Assembly: GCA_026826555.1 (NCBI GenBank)
Contig: JAKSZT010053883.1
Span: 31,353,282-31,417,281 of the forward strand
Reading direction: 5' to 3'
DNA length: 64,000 nucleotides
Origin: Tolypeutes matacus
Lineage: Eukaryota > Chordata > Mammalia > Cingulata > Chlamyphoridae
Shown here: positions 1 through 23,400 of the stretch, piece by piece
Numbering within the stretch: position 1 is the first letter of the stretch
Layout: every line of letters starts with the position of its first letter
Translations under genes and position numbers: made by a program
The notes under the pieces: generated by a model
Told to the model about the DNA's origin: nothing
Seen by the model: the letters and a program-made list of their open reading frames with translations, nothing else
Databases searched by the model: none

Positions 1-652
1 TTATTATAACATTGAGGATGGTTCCTTTACATTCATTCATTCTACAAGTATTTAACAACAGCTAATGTGTGAGATACAGTTCTAGGGTTTGTGTATACAG
101 GAGTAAAAATAATAAAGACTCTTCTTGTGGCACTCATATTCCAAGCCTCATAATATCTCTATAAAGTGAGTTTTCCCTTTTATAGATGAAGAAACTGAGG
201 TACAGAGCAATTAAAGCCATGTGACCTGGTAAAATGGTAGTGTAAGGACTCAAGCTTGAGTTTATTGGACTCCAGAGTCTGCACTTTTTTTTTTTTTTTT
301 TTTTTACCGGGAGGTAACGGGGATCGAACCCCAGTCTCTCCATATGGTAGACGGACGCCGAACCTTTTGAGCCACATCCGTTTCCCTAGAGTCTAGAGTC
401 TACACTTTTAATCAGAATGCTGGGCTACCTATCAGGCATCATTTGGGGTTTCTTAAACTCTGAATAGTTTCCTTTGTCTAAACCATCTTTTTAAAAAGTC
501 ATCTTCATTTAGGGTATATTTCTTATTACAGCTTTAGATTGCATAAGCTTTATTCCTTAGAAGAAACATAACTGCATGAAAGTTTATTCCCATCAGAAAT
601 ATGCTGTTAAAACTGTTTCTTTTTTCTTTTCTTTTTTAACTGTTTCTTATAG
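1..652 (+). other. CDCA8: CDCA8 intron (5' end off window)
   Basis: Non-coding stretch ending in a polypyrimidine tract and the AG acceptor at 651-652. It contains a MIR-like fragment around 180-250 and a minus-strand DAS SINE at about 288-386. No exon is visible upstream of 653, so the first part of CDCA8 lies outside the window. Confidence 0.7.
288..386 (-). mobile_element. DAS SINE (short type), minus
   Basis: A T-run followed by the complement of a tRNA-like head: Pol III B-box complement GATCGAACC, then the A-box region ending GCCACATCCGTTTCCC. It is flanked by an imperfect 14-bp duplication (AGAGTCTRCACTTT at 274-287 and 395-408). It lies in a CDCA8 intron. This is an armadillo tRNA-derived SINE, not a functional tRNA. 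Confidence 0.85.
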
Positions 653-11769
<11,117 letters not shown>

Positions 11770-13035
11770 GGCTGCTATTCCAAGAAGCCAAACCTGGCAG
11801 TATAGACCTTCAATGAGTACTTCTTGGACCCTGAAGAGACCCTTTAGGCTTATTGTTTGTTTGAGTGTGAAATTCTACAGCAGGGAGCAGGGCTCCTGGG
11901 GTTCCTCTTGGGGAATTTGGGAAGGGGGAAATGGGAGGCACACTGTTCCCTCATTAGTTAAAGCTTTGCTACTGCTTCTAGCCCACTTGCCCCAACCCAG
12001 GTGACCCCAGACACTGCCTGCTGCAACTTCCTGTCGTTCTCCCAGCCACATTCTCCTTCCTGCTCTCAGAGCTGCCTTCTGCTTCCTGTAACTCATCATT
12101 CTCTTTGCCCAGTCGAGGTGGTGTGGAAGAACCTCATGTTCTTGGGAGAACTGTCTACTCAGCCTCATCAGAAAACCCTCTGCATCTGGCACATCCAGGC
12201 TGTGCATACTTGAGGCTGAGAGGTTTAGGCTTGGAGAAGTGAGAGCTCTGGGCCATGAGAGGGCAGCTGGGAGGAGCTGCACAAATCAGGCCAGGACAGA
12301 CCGGACCGTATCGCGGCAGTGACCACAGTAGACCGGGTATACCTCCCCTTTTTCTTTCTGTTTTGGATACTAAATGGTGCTATAGAATCTTTCACCTGCC
12401 ATGCCCAGTAGTTCTTTCAAAGCTGACCTGTGGGACAGTGTTTTGTTTTTAATCCCTGTTTACCAAAGCCCCAAAATTAGTTTGAATGCAGCTCTACTTC
12501 TGTAGTTAGTGGGAATTTGCATCAGGGAATTATAGGGCTTTAGAGTTTTCATGTGACTAGCTGCAGAGTAATTTATTTCTAAACTATCCATGGTCCAGTG
12601 GTCCTTGCCGCTGGAGAGAACACTTCTGTAACTTACCTGGTCCCCTCCTTCCATGTATTTAGCCTGTGCTCCAAGTACAGACTGGTTATACAGCAATCAG
12701 CAGTGAGATCTCATGCTCTATCCACCCTCTCCTTCCCAAAGAATCATGGGACATATTCCAAGAATATGGGAACTGAGAGTCCCCTACCCCCCCAGGCTTG
12801 AGGGTACACAGTTTTCTCACGTGTGGCTCTTTGTCGTGTTTGTATTGTTTGCCACATGACCATTCTAGTAATCTAATCTTGTTCAAATTGTATTCTCTTC
12901 AAATTGTTTTATACTCCCTTTCCTGAGACTTTTGTACATATTGCTTTCCTGAGTAATGCTATCTCTAAGCTGATTGGTCTTAATCAGTTACTGAAAGGTA
13001 CCTGTTTTCAATAAATTGTGGGGTTTTATCAGTAT
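11770..13035 (+). other. CDCA8: CDCA8 3' UTR
   Basis: Runs from the stop codon to about 20 nt past the AATAAA at 13010-13015. No intron or mobile element is evident. The 3' boundary is inferred from the poly(A) signal. Confidence 0.75.
13010..13015 (+). terminator. CDCA8: CDCA8 poly(A) signal
   Basis: Canonical AATAAA followed by the T/G-rich TTGTGGGGTTTTATCAG within 25 nt. It is the first such signal after the CDCA8 stop codon with a good downstream element. Confidence 0.75.
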
Positions 13036-13401
13036 TCAGCCTGTGTGTCATCTCCAAGCTGTGCTACTTGGACTGTGGAGACAGTTTTGGAGCTGAAGCT
13101 ATTGGAGTGGGTTCTTTGAACAGCTACTTTCCTCAGAAGACTTGAAGACCTTTGTTGACTTCAGGCAGCTGGTCTTCTAGTTTGACAAAGTCTTTGCCCA
13201 TTCAGTGCACAGAGAATTTGTCCCTATTGTCATGCTTTTCAGCTCTTTACTTGACCAACTCCATCACTAGGCAGTGAGGTTTTTTTTGTTTGTTTGTTTG
13301 TTTATGGCAGTGAGGTTTTAATAGTCTAGTGCCTGACCCATAGTAGGGCTCAGTACATATGCATCAAATTAATTTATCAAAGATGTACATTTTACACATT
13401 T

Positions 13402-13506
13402 TTTTTTTTTTTTTTTTTTTTTTTTACTGGGAGGTACCGGGGATCGAACCCTGGTCTCTCCATATGGTAGACGGACGCCGAACCTCTTGAGCCACATCCG
13501 TTTCCC
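13402..13506 (-). mobile_element. DAS SINE (short type), minus
   Basis: Long T-run, then the complement of the tRNA-like body ending GCCACATCCGTTTCCC. Flanked by a perfect 14-bp duplication CATTTTACACATTT (13388-13401 and 13507-13520). Confidence 0.93.
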
Positions 13507-14399
13507 CATTTTACACATTTTAACATCTTTGAAATTGGGATGCATCGTCTGATTGGATGGCATGACCTTGCTTCGTTGGTTGCAAGTTTGCTTTCTTAGC
13601 GGAACATCTGCTCAGTGACACCTTAGATTTGAAGAAACATGGTAAGCAACCATTCTTCAGTCAGTCTTATCAAAGAGCTGGCATTTTGATTTCCATCTTT
13701 CTCCAGTGAACTAGTACTCAGTTGGTTTTGAGCATGGGGGAGGGGAAGAAGGAAGTGTTATTGCCATACCCCAAATCCAATCCCCAGGGCCTAGCACTTC
13801 CCACAACCTGGATGTTGCAAATGAACCATGTTGGAGGGCCAACTAGCAAGCCAAGCGAGCTTGCTCGTGCAGTACATGTGCTGCTCCCCTGGGCCTGCTC
13901 TTTGTCTTAGCCCACTCTTCCTCTCACCACAACCACACCTCAAAAGTTTCCCAACCTCCACTTCTCAATCTTCTCATCTGGCTTCTGCTGCCCGCCATTA
14001 AGGTCATTGATGGTGTCCTTACTGATAGCCACCCATCCATGCTCTCACTTAGCTTCTCTGTATTTAACACCAAAACTCACACTTCCTTTGGCTTGGATGA
14101 CACCACTCCTTTCTGGCTTTGCTCCTCCACTGCTCTTTGAATTGTGTCTCCTGCTCTTCTTCATATGGAGATTCCGAGGGCTCTCCCTCCTCTTCTCACT
14201 GCCCGCACTGGCCCCAGGTGGCCTCCTCCCTGAGGCTTCAATCCCAACCTGGGTGTGGAAGACCCCCAAAGCTCTGTAGCTGTCTGTCCTTCCAGACCAA
14301 GTGCCTCCTAGACATTCCTGCCTACCAATCCCACAAGTGTCTTAAACCCATGTCCAAAATGGAACTTGGCATTTCCTGCTCTCCCCTCACATCCCTATT

Positions 14400-14660
14400 C
14401 CACCTGCTCCACCCGTGTTCTCTATCTCAGGGAATGGCACCAATATCCAGGTATTGCCTACTCCAGGAAGCTTTCCTTGACTTACTCCTCCCAAGACTGG
14501 GTGGTATACTTAACACTACCAGAGAACCCAGTGCTTGCCTCTTGGTAGCCCTGATCACACTGTCCTAGCATCTGTTTCCTAAATGCATCTCCCAATAGAT
14601 TGGAAATCTTTCAGGGCAGGGGCAGTGTCCCTTGGTCTCTATGCAGAGAGATCTCAGACA
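14400..14660 (+). repeat. L2 element fragment
   Basis: L2-like wording: CAGGAAGCTTTCCTTGACTT, CTTTCAGGGCAGGGGCAGTG. Ancient LINE remnant. Confidence 0.7.
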
Positions 14661-14770
14661 CACACTAGAACACACAGCCTCATCCCAGGGAGCGGGGCAG
14701 AAACCCTCCAACACAAGCTGCTTAATGGTTAAGCAATTGTCCCTGAAAGGCACCATATCACAGATAAGTT

Positions 14771-14776
14771 TTTATT
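14771..14776 (-). terminator. EPHA10: Candidate distal EPHA10 poly(A) signal
   Basis: AATAAA on the minus strand, followed downstream by the GT-rich CTTATCTGTGATATGGTG. Use would give a 3' UTR of about 2.5 kb. The alternative is the signal at 17127-17132. Confidence 0.45.
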
Positions 14777-15559
14777 ATTTTCTCTTGCATACAGAACCCA
14801 AGAAATATAAAAACATCTCCAGAATTAGCCAAAGAAACCACCTCCCCAACCAGCCCCCTCCCTCCCAGTATGGGCTCAGATGGGGTGACGGGGGGTTGCA
14901 GGCCACCTCCCTCTGTCCAGTGAACAAGTTCCATATAAAAATAGATCTGTAGAGAACTCCCAGAAAGCCATCACCCCACAGCATGCTGGCACCTGTGCAG
15001 GGCTGAGGCCTGGGGCCCATCGGGATTCTGGGACCTCACTCCTCAATGGAGGGGAGACCTACCCTGGACACCGAAGTCTTGCAACACACCAGAGCTTCTG
15101 GGGGAATGTTGGGGGGAAGGGGGGGTTGGGGACCTTAAGAGAATTACTGGTGTAGCTGGAGATGAGAATGAGGCTCCCTCTACCCAGGACAACGGGGGTG
15201 CTGGCCCCCATGCTGTGTCCTTTTCGGACTTCCCTGGAGGGAGCACCCCTTCCCCCACCCCCCCGCAATGCTGTAAAAGGTGGAAGCAATAGCTCGGTAT
15301 CCTCCCTGTACCCCCAAAGTCACTGAGTTAGAGCAGGTGCTCAGTAGATGGGGGAGCAGGGGGTGGGGGCCTCCAAGGAGCGGTGAGGGCCAAAGGCACT
15401 GCTGTGAGTCACCATCCCCCACCACAGGGTGCTGCACCTTCCAGCCATCATACGCCCCCTCACACCAGCTTCTCTGCCTGGATGCCTCTTGCCCTGGGCC
15501 CTCCATTTGGTCTGCTGAAAAGTCCACCCACTGTATGGTAAGAACCCCTTACAACTCCA

Positions 15560-15840
15560 GCTCCCCTATGGACAGACCTCACACACACACCTCAAGGCCC
15601 TGTTCAGCTTACACCTCTGCCAAGAAGCCTTTCCAGACACACCCCCCAAGAGTGTCCACTGCCCCTCCAGCCCCTCTCCCACACACTTCTTAAGTCTCTC
15701 TGAGGCCCTGGGACCCCATTTGAAAGCACCCTTCTATTAATTCTTGGTGCCAGGACCTATCTCCCTGACTAGTCTGAGCCCTCTGGGAGCAGGCTCCATG
15801 TTGTACTTAACCCCGTCCTCCATCCCTCATTTTGCCTGCC
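15560..15840 (+). repeat. L2 element fragment
   Basis: L2-like phrases: CAAGAAGCCTTTCCAGACAC, GAGCCCTCTGGGAGCAGGCT. Ancient and diverged. Confidence 0.65.
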
Positions 15841-16808
15841 CACCCCATCCCACCCACACCCACACAGCCAAACCTAGAACACACATTTCTCAGGGATGAC
15901 TGGACTAACTCAGCCCCCCATGGCCCTCTCCAGACCCAGCTGCCTCCTGTTGTCAGCTGAAAGCCCTGGCCCATGAGTACCACTGCTTCCAGGGAGGCTT
16001 TCTGAATAAAGGAACTCTGGAGTCAGCTCAGTGTGGCCACTTGCAGAAGTCAAGGGGAGCAGGCGCTCTATCAGAGACCAGGTGGTGCCCAGAGGACAGA
16101 GCTAGCAAGAGGCTCACCTCTAGAGCATCACTGGACCCAAGGACTCACTCTCCAGGGCCAGCCTCATCCCTAGATTGGGACTTTAGCAACCTGGGTTCCA
16201 ACCCCAGCTCCAGTGCACTGGCTCCTCACTGAGCCTGGGTTTCCCATCTGTATAGTGGGGGTTTGAACCAGCCTGCTAAAGAAGTTCCAGCTCTGAGAAT
16301 CTCTTTTGCACCATCCCCCCAAGGCTGGAGCACAAAGCTCTAGGCTCCCCATGGAGAAAATATCTCTCATGCTCTTCTCAGGATGCCTGGCCAATGAGTT
16401 TATAGAAGAAAGGTAAATGGGAGGCCTGGAAGGGCCCCAGGGGAGCACCAGGGCCTTAAGTAGCCTAGCTGGGACCCTCACCTGCACTCTCAACTGTCAG
16501 TCCAAGAGGGGAGAGCAGAATTCAGCTCCTGTGTCTCTGCCCTTGGGGTCCAGCCCCTGAGCTGAGCACCACCTCTGCCCACCTGGGCCTCAGGGACAAG
16601 TGCCCAGGTGGGCCCCAGCCCAGGCACAGGAAGCTGAGGGCCCCTCCCTTCAGGCCCAGTCTCAAGCCTGGGCCACCAGGCAGCTGTGGTCACCGCCAGG
16701 CCTAACAGGAGCCCTTCAGGCCAGTGGGTCTGCGGAGAAGGCAGATCCATTGGGGTAGGCTCCAGCCCGGGTGTTGGAACCCAGAAGAGCACGAGCTGGA
16801 GCAATTTA

Positions 16809-17013
16809 TTTATTTATTTTTTTTATTTTTTTTATTTTTTTTAAGATTTTTATTTATTTATTCATTTATCCCCCCCTTGCTGCTTGCGCTCGCTGGGTAG
16901 CCAACCATGCCGTGCGGGCGGGCCTGCCCTCACCAGGAGGCCCGGGGAACCGAACCCGGGGCCTCCCATATGGTAAACGGGAGCCCTACTGATTGAGCCA
17001 CAGCCGCTTCCCA
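16809..17013 (-). mobile_element. DAS SINE (long type), minus
   Basis: T/A-rich tail, GATTTTTATTTATTTATTCA, the CCCCCCTTGCTGCTTGCGCT segment and the tRNA-like head complement. The duplication AGCTGGAGCAATTTA occurs at 16794-16808 and 17014-17028. Confidence 0.93.
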
Positions 17014-17126
17014 AGCTGGAGCAATTTAAACTCACCATCTTCTCTCCCTATCCCTGCCCCACCTCTGGCTGACACCCTGAATTTCTCCTGCTGTAATCTC
17101 AGGGGTCCTTCCTGGGAATTTGAACC

Positions 17127-17132
17127 TTTATT
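17127..17132 (-). terminator. EPHA10: Candidate proximal EPHA10 poly(A) signal
   Basis: AATAAA on the minus strand, about 185 nt after the EPHA10 stop codon. Use would give a very short 3' UTR. Confidence 0.45.
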
Positions 17133-17315
17133 CTGGAGGTGCTGAGACTGGGGAGAATGGGAGGAGCAGGAAGTGAAATGGGGGAAAGCTGTGGCCCCAA
17201 ACCAGCTCTGCCCAAGCAGAGGAAGAGAATGCGTGCTCCCACAGGGGTGAAGTGCAGCCTGCCAGGCTCCGTGGGAAGGGATGGGAATATGGACCCCCAT
17301 CTGGTCCAGGTCTGC

Positions 17316-17430
17316 TCACACCTGTACCCCCTGGCCCTGCAGCTGGAGTACACGTGCCCGCAGGGCGCTGATCCCACTCAGCAGGGCCTCTCGATGTTCA
17401 GCCGATGTGACGCCCAGGCTTGCCAGATCC
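17316..17430 (-). CDS. EPHA10: EPHA10 exon 17 (SAM end and C-terminus)
   Basis: Acceptor TTTGCAG|GGATCTG at the high end. Encodes residues 971-1008, [20 protein letters not shown] through [10 protein letters not shown], then TGA (17316-17318). Confidence 0.96.
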
Positions 17431-20400
17431 CTGCAAACAAGGGCTGGTCAGACCCAGCTGGCCAGTCCTGCCTCCTGCTCCTCCCAGGAGGGCCTCAGCA
17501 TGCGCTCTCCCTCCTCCTCTCCAGACAGGGAAGGGCCCAGGCAGAGGACATGGCAAGTGCTGGGCCTAAGCGGGGCTTCTCATATCGGCAGGGGCAGGGC
17601 CCCCAGGCTCCTCAGACTCACTGGGCAGTCATCGCGGCCACAGCCTCCAGGCTCCCGTAGCCAGCTGCGGCAAAGCTGTCCTTGTAGCGGCACAGGTCCA
17701 GGGCCTCCAGCCATGCGCCCACAGAGCCAAAGGAGGGGAAGGTGGAGAAGGCACGGTCTGCCAGGGGTGTGGGGGGCCTGGGGATCAGAGGAGCTGAGCT
17801 CAGTCGATAGCAGGGATCTGGTCCCCAGACCTGGTGGCTCTCCTGAGGAGAGGCCAGCTGAGAAAGAGGAGAAGGGGAGGGCAACCAAGTCCCAGGGAAA
17901 TACCTGGCTCACACAGGGGTGCTAGGCATTCTCAAACAGGTGAGGGTACCGAGGTAGTCCAGCAGGTGAAGAGTGCCTGAGGCAGTTAAAGATCCTGGGA
18001 ATAGCTAGGACTGTCTGGGGGTAGGACATACCTAGGACAGGTAGGAAGGTGACCCATAAATGGAACAACTAACATTAATTTCTTTATTTATTGGAACTAC
18101 AAATTGGTTAGGACTATTACCACATATATTTACCCAGTTGTGGTCATTTGTACCTGGGATATGTGGGGCAATAGCCAGGACAAGCAAAAGGGACCAGGAT
18201 GGATGAGAAGTTGGCTGTACCTCAGGCAGCTGGGAGTAGTCTATCTATATAAGCCAATTAGGTGAGCAGTCATACTTGGACAGGTGGGGCAGCCATTCAC
18301 TGTCAGGCAGAGAATGGCTGTATCTGGTAGGACCGGGGATAGATGGGAATGTACCTGGGACAAGTGAGGTGTTGGTTGTACCTGGGACAGGTAATTGTGG
18401 CACACTTTGGGGGTTCTGGGTCCTGCACCATTTTGCTCAGGATGCTGTGGATCTGGGAGAACCTGGGCCGTTCACCTGGGTCCTTCTGCCAGCAGTCAAG
18501 CATCAGTCGGTGCAGAGGTGAGGGGCAATTCCTGGGAGGGGGCAGCCGGAAGCCATCCTCCACGGCCTTGATCACCTGGGCCATGAGTGTGGGGAGCAGG
18601 CAGGAGGCTTTAGGACCTCCCCCCCTCCATACACACACACACATATACATCCCACCCCAAGGAAGACTCAGGTGGAAGCTGGGCAGGAGGAGGTGGCTAG
18701 TTTAGGGGAAGCTGGTAGAGAAGAGAGGCCTGAAGCTAAGAGGTCAAGGGACAGTGGGCACAGGACAGCAAGCTGGGGCCTGGTGTCAGAGGGCAAGAGC
18801 AGCAGACAGTAAGAGCTATAGTCACAGGTCACTCACATCCTGGCCAGACATGTCCCAGTAGGGCCGTTCCCCAAAGGCCATCACCTCCCACATGACGACA
18901 CCAAAGCTCCACACATCACTGGCAGAGCTGAAGTGGCCAAACTGAAGCGTTTCAGGGGCGGCCCACAGTGCTGGGCTCCGGCCACTCTGTGGGTAAGCAG
19001 GAAGGAACTGAGTCACACCTAGGGTTCCCGACCCCACAGAGCCCTAGATCCAACCTCACCTGCCTTCCTCCCAGGCAATTCCTCCCAGTCCCCCATCCCA
19101 CAGCTTCACATCTGGGAAGGCACAAGGGCTGACCAGAAGGTGGTGCCCGCACTGGCATTTATTCCTGACCAACTGGGTGGAAGGGCAGGGTGGGGACAGT
19201 GATGCCGACAGAGCAGGGAGGGCCAGGCAGGCTTGGCAGGAGGGAGGCGGTCCTCACCATTGTGGTGTAGACAGCCTCCGCTCGGTCCCGGGGTCCCCGC
19301 CCGAAGCCGGAGACCTTGCAGGCGAGGCCGCTGCTGACCAGCATGCGGCGGGCCGCCAGGCCCCGGTGAACGTAGCCCATCTCCGACAGGTACCTCATGG
19401 CCGACGCCAGCCCGGGCAGCAGCCCCATCAGCTGCCCAGCTACTAGCTGCCCCTCGTGCCGCTGCAGGGGAGGAAGGGGCCGAGGTCCGGGCTGCGCATT
19501 CAGATGCCGTGTTGCTAGGTGACCCGGGCAGTCACTTCAGTCCACCCGTGACCCACCAGGTCAGCCTGGTCTGCGGGCACTTTTTTAAGCAATGATGCCA
19601 ACTGCAATTTCCACCAAGGAGAAAACCGAGGGACCAGGGACAGCATGGTCACCAGTACCCCACCCCAGGGCCCAGGTCACTCACCCTGAGGAAGTCGTCC
19701 AGAGCCCCATGACTGAGATACTCGGTGACGATCATCAGAGTGTTTCCTGTGCCCGGGGAAGGGGAACACACATACGCTGAGGTGCCTGCTCCTTTCTGCA
19801 TGCACACGTGTTCCCCCCACCCAGGCCCCAGGCTGGGCCAAGACAGCCAGAACCAAGGCCAAGCTTCCCTAATCTTACCACCCCACTTCCTGGCCCAATG
19901 TCCTGTATGCCAAGGAGGACAAAGGCCAAGGTCAGGAGCTGCAACAAGTTTGAAAGGTCAAACTTGAAAGGTCAGCCAAGTTCAGTGATCTTTCACCCCC
20001 ACAAGTCACTACAAATCAAAAAGGTCATGCAGGGGAAGCGGCTGTGGCTCAGTCAGTGGGGCTCCCGTTTGCCATATGGGAGGCCCCGGGTTCGGTTCCT
20101 GGGGCCTCCTGGTGGGGGCAGGCCCGCCCGCACGGCGTGGTTGGCTGGCCCAGCAAGCGCGGGCAGCAAGGGGGGGATAGATGAATAAATAAATAAAAAT
20201 AAAATCTAAAAAAAAAAAAAAAAGGTCATGCAGAGTCAAAGTGGCAACTCCAGGTCAGAGGGCCACTCTGAGTCAGCAAAAGGAAGTTGAAGCCCCTGAG
20301 TAGGGATCCACGCTGGGCAGTTTAAGGGCTCTCTCCCGTGGCTGGGGCAATGTGCAGGAGCACCCCAGCTCCCACCCTGCCATGGCCCAGTCTCGGCAGG

Positions 20401-23400
20401 GGGAAGTGGAGCCCTGGACCCACCTCGGGTGACAACGCCCTCCAGCCGCACGATGTGGCTATGGTCAAACTGGCCCAGGGTGAGGGCCTCGGCCAGGAAG
20501 CTGAGCCTCTGTGAGTCCGAGGAGCCGTCCCTCAGCGTGTGCACGGCCACAGGGAGCTCCTGGCGGCCGGGGAGCTGCAGGCAGCCACAGCACAGCTCCC
20601 CAAACCGCCCTGTGGGGAAACACACCTCAGAAACAGCCCGAGAGGCTACCACCCTCACCGACCGAGGTGGGATGAGCAGAGGAGAAAGCAGCTTCTGGAT
20701 CATGGGCTGGTTATGACGCGGGACTCGGAGCTCCTGGGTTCAAACCCCCAGTAAACTGAGCACCAGCAGTGTGACCTTGGGCTTCCTCCTCTGGGAAATG
20801 CCATTTGAATTGTCTGTGTGAAACTGCTCCCCACCTCAAAGAGAAAGCATGGGCCAGCACTTCAAAAGTCATGAAACCTAGTTGGGGGATGACCTCCACA
20901 TCCATTCTGCTGCCAACCCCCTTCTGGCTTCTGTGCAGGGGCCTGGCATTGGCAGCTCCTGGTGAAAGCCGCCTGCCTTCTCTGAGCACAGGGGCTGAGG
21001 GATGGCGGAGGGGAAGAAAGGCAGGCAGGAAACTGGCCCAGTGCCGAGCGTGGCAAAGCTCCCACATCTGCCCCGTGTGAGGCAGCTATCACACCCCTCT
21101 TCCAGAGGAGAAACTGAGGCTCAGAGTCCAGGAAGGTCGGCCCTGGTCACAAAGCCAAACGGTGGTAGATCCAGGACTAGATCTCAGGTTGTCTGTCCCC
21201 CGGCCTGGCAAAGACCCCGCCCCACAGCGCCAGGAAGGCCCGGGACTAAACTGCGCAGGGGCCACCTCCAAAAAGACCTGAACAGAGAGGTCTCAGCGCT
21301 ACTCTTGCAGAGAGGGAGAGGATAGGGACATGGAGCCATGGAATCCCGCCCTTACCCCCGCTCCTGGAAGGGGCTTTCCAGGTTGAGCCTGGGCTTGTGT
21401 GGAGGCGGGGCTTCCGGGATGGGCGGGCTTCCAGGACGGAGGTGGAGCTGCGGTGGAGGCAGGGCTTCTCGAGTGGGTAGGGAATGGAGGAAGGCAGGGT
21501 TTCCAGAATCCGAGCAGGCTTCCAGGATGCCCATCTTACCTGCTCCGAGGCTCCTCTCCAGCATGACGCTTTTCGCATCCAGCTCCTTGGCGAACAGATG
21601 CACAGCCTGCAGCGGGTCCCCGCAGCTCTGGGGGTCCACGAATGTGCGGCGTGTCGGGACTTTGACTGAGAACGCAGGGAGAGAGACGGGCTTGAGGAAA
21701 GGGGCGTCCAGCACTGGTGGGACTAGCGCAGTGGCGGAGAGGAAGAGGCCTGGGGAGCGAGGTGGGGTGGTCCCCATCCCCTGACAGGTCTAGGCGACTC
21801 ACAGTGGAAGTACAGCTCCTCCTCTTCCTGGGCGGCCCGACCTCCTTTGCCATAGCTGCAGGGCCTGCGGGGAGGCAAGTCCCTCTCTGAGCCAAGTCAC
21901 CCCATGCGATCCCATTTCAGCAGCACAGAGCCCAGCACCTCTTGGTTCAAAAGGACAAGATTCGTGCCCCAGGTGAGGGACCATCTTGTTGAGCAGGTTT
22001 GAAAGCTTCTCAGTGGTCCGACCATCCGCTCCCCATTACACATATACAACCCCAGCCCCAGGCCTAAGCCCCCACCCCCACCACATTCCTAGTCATTTTT
22101 ACTTCAAGACACAGAATTCTTGCAACTCCAGAAGCATCCAAATCCACACCACTGCCTTTCAGACTCCAGCTGCCACCCCCTTCCCTACAGGCTGGTGCAA
22201 CCACATGAACGAGATAGGCAGACCCTGCACTCTAGCAGCTTCCAGGCTAGTCTGGAAAACCAGTACCGAAAGTTAGCCACAAGCCTGCTCAGAGGTGAAA
22301 GGCCAAGGAGAAGGGCAGTGCACTCTGAGAACCTGACCAGGCCAGGCAATCAAGGAAAGCTTCCTGAGACCAAGGCAGCCCAGCACCAGAATCCTAAAAC
22401 CATGGATTGGCCCAAGGCGTGGGGGGGTGGGAGGGGAGGCCTGAGGCAGGGCCTTGCTGGCCTGAGATAAGAAGACTTTGGCTTTTCTTCTAGGAGCAGA
22501 GGAGCGCCCCAGGGGAGTGCTGTGATTCAGTTTGCATTTTAGAAAGATCCAGGCTAAGGAGTGGGGGCTGCTGCTGTTGTCCCTGCAGGGAACGGTGATG
22601 GCTCAATCTTCTGCCATCGACATGGAGGGGACAAGACTTGGAGACTGCTTACAGGCGGAAAGGGAGAGGGAGCGGGTGGGAGTGGCTGCCGGGCTCGGCT
22701 GGCCCAGCAAAGTCCATGGTGATGCCATTTACCAAGATGGCGAAAAGCAGGTTTAGTAGGGAATATACATTCACATTTCACGTTTGAGTTTGTGTGGGGC
22801 TTCTGGGATGAGCCGGAAGAATTCATGAGGAGAGAGTTAGCTGTGTGTGTGGCTGGAGCTTGGAAGAGAGGTCTGCTCTGAAGTTATGAATTTGGGAGCC
22901 ATTAGCATTGCCCACAGAGAGGATGGAGCTCAAGAAGAGGGCCTGGGAACAAGTCTGAGGAACCCACATTTAGAGGTTGGGGAGAGGAGAAGGAAACCAT
23001 GGAGGAGACAACACAAGAACTGCCAGAGGAGCCAAAGAGAAGTCGGGTTGACCTTGTCACAGGAAACAAGAGAGGGGGCAGGACTCAGGAGGTGGAGTTA
23101 AGGGAGGTGTTTTGTAAGATGGGCAACGCTTGATCTCTTTTAGATACCAACAGGAAGGGAAACGAAGGACCAGAAAGGCCGCAGCCTGGGCTTTGGGGTC
23201 CAACTGCAAGGACTTGCTTCCTAACCCCTCCACTTGGTAGCTGTGGGACTCTTTAATACAAAGGGAATAAAGACAGCCCCACCTGGTCCGTTGTTGCAAA
23301 GAGCTTAGTAAGTGCTCAATAAATGTAAGCTCTTACTGGGGGAGAGTTGTAATGAGATGGTAAGAAGGGGTAGGATTCATGTCATCCATAGAAGGGCTGA

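Larger units (their letters stand above)
13036..14754. other. Interval between the convergent genes CDCA8 and EPHA10
   Basis: Holds a (TTTG)n run at about 13281-13302, a DAS SINE at 13402-13506 and L2-like sequence from about 14400. No gene seen. Confidence 0.6.
14755..17315 (-). other. EPHA10: Possible EPHA10 3' UTR / downstream region
   Basis: Lies between the EPHA10 stop codon and the distal poly(A) candidate. Contains an L2 fragment (about 15560-15840) and a DAS SINE (16809-17013). Several open frames here code for nothing recognisable. Confidence 0.45.

Noticed and set aside
17281..17925. 214-codon plus-strand open frame
   Set aside because: Antisense shadow of EPHA10 exons 16-17, low complexity, no known protein.
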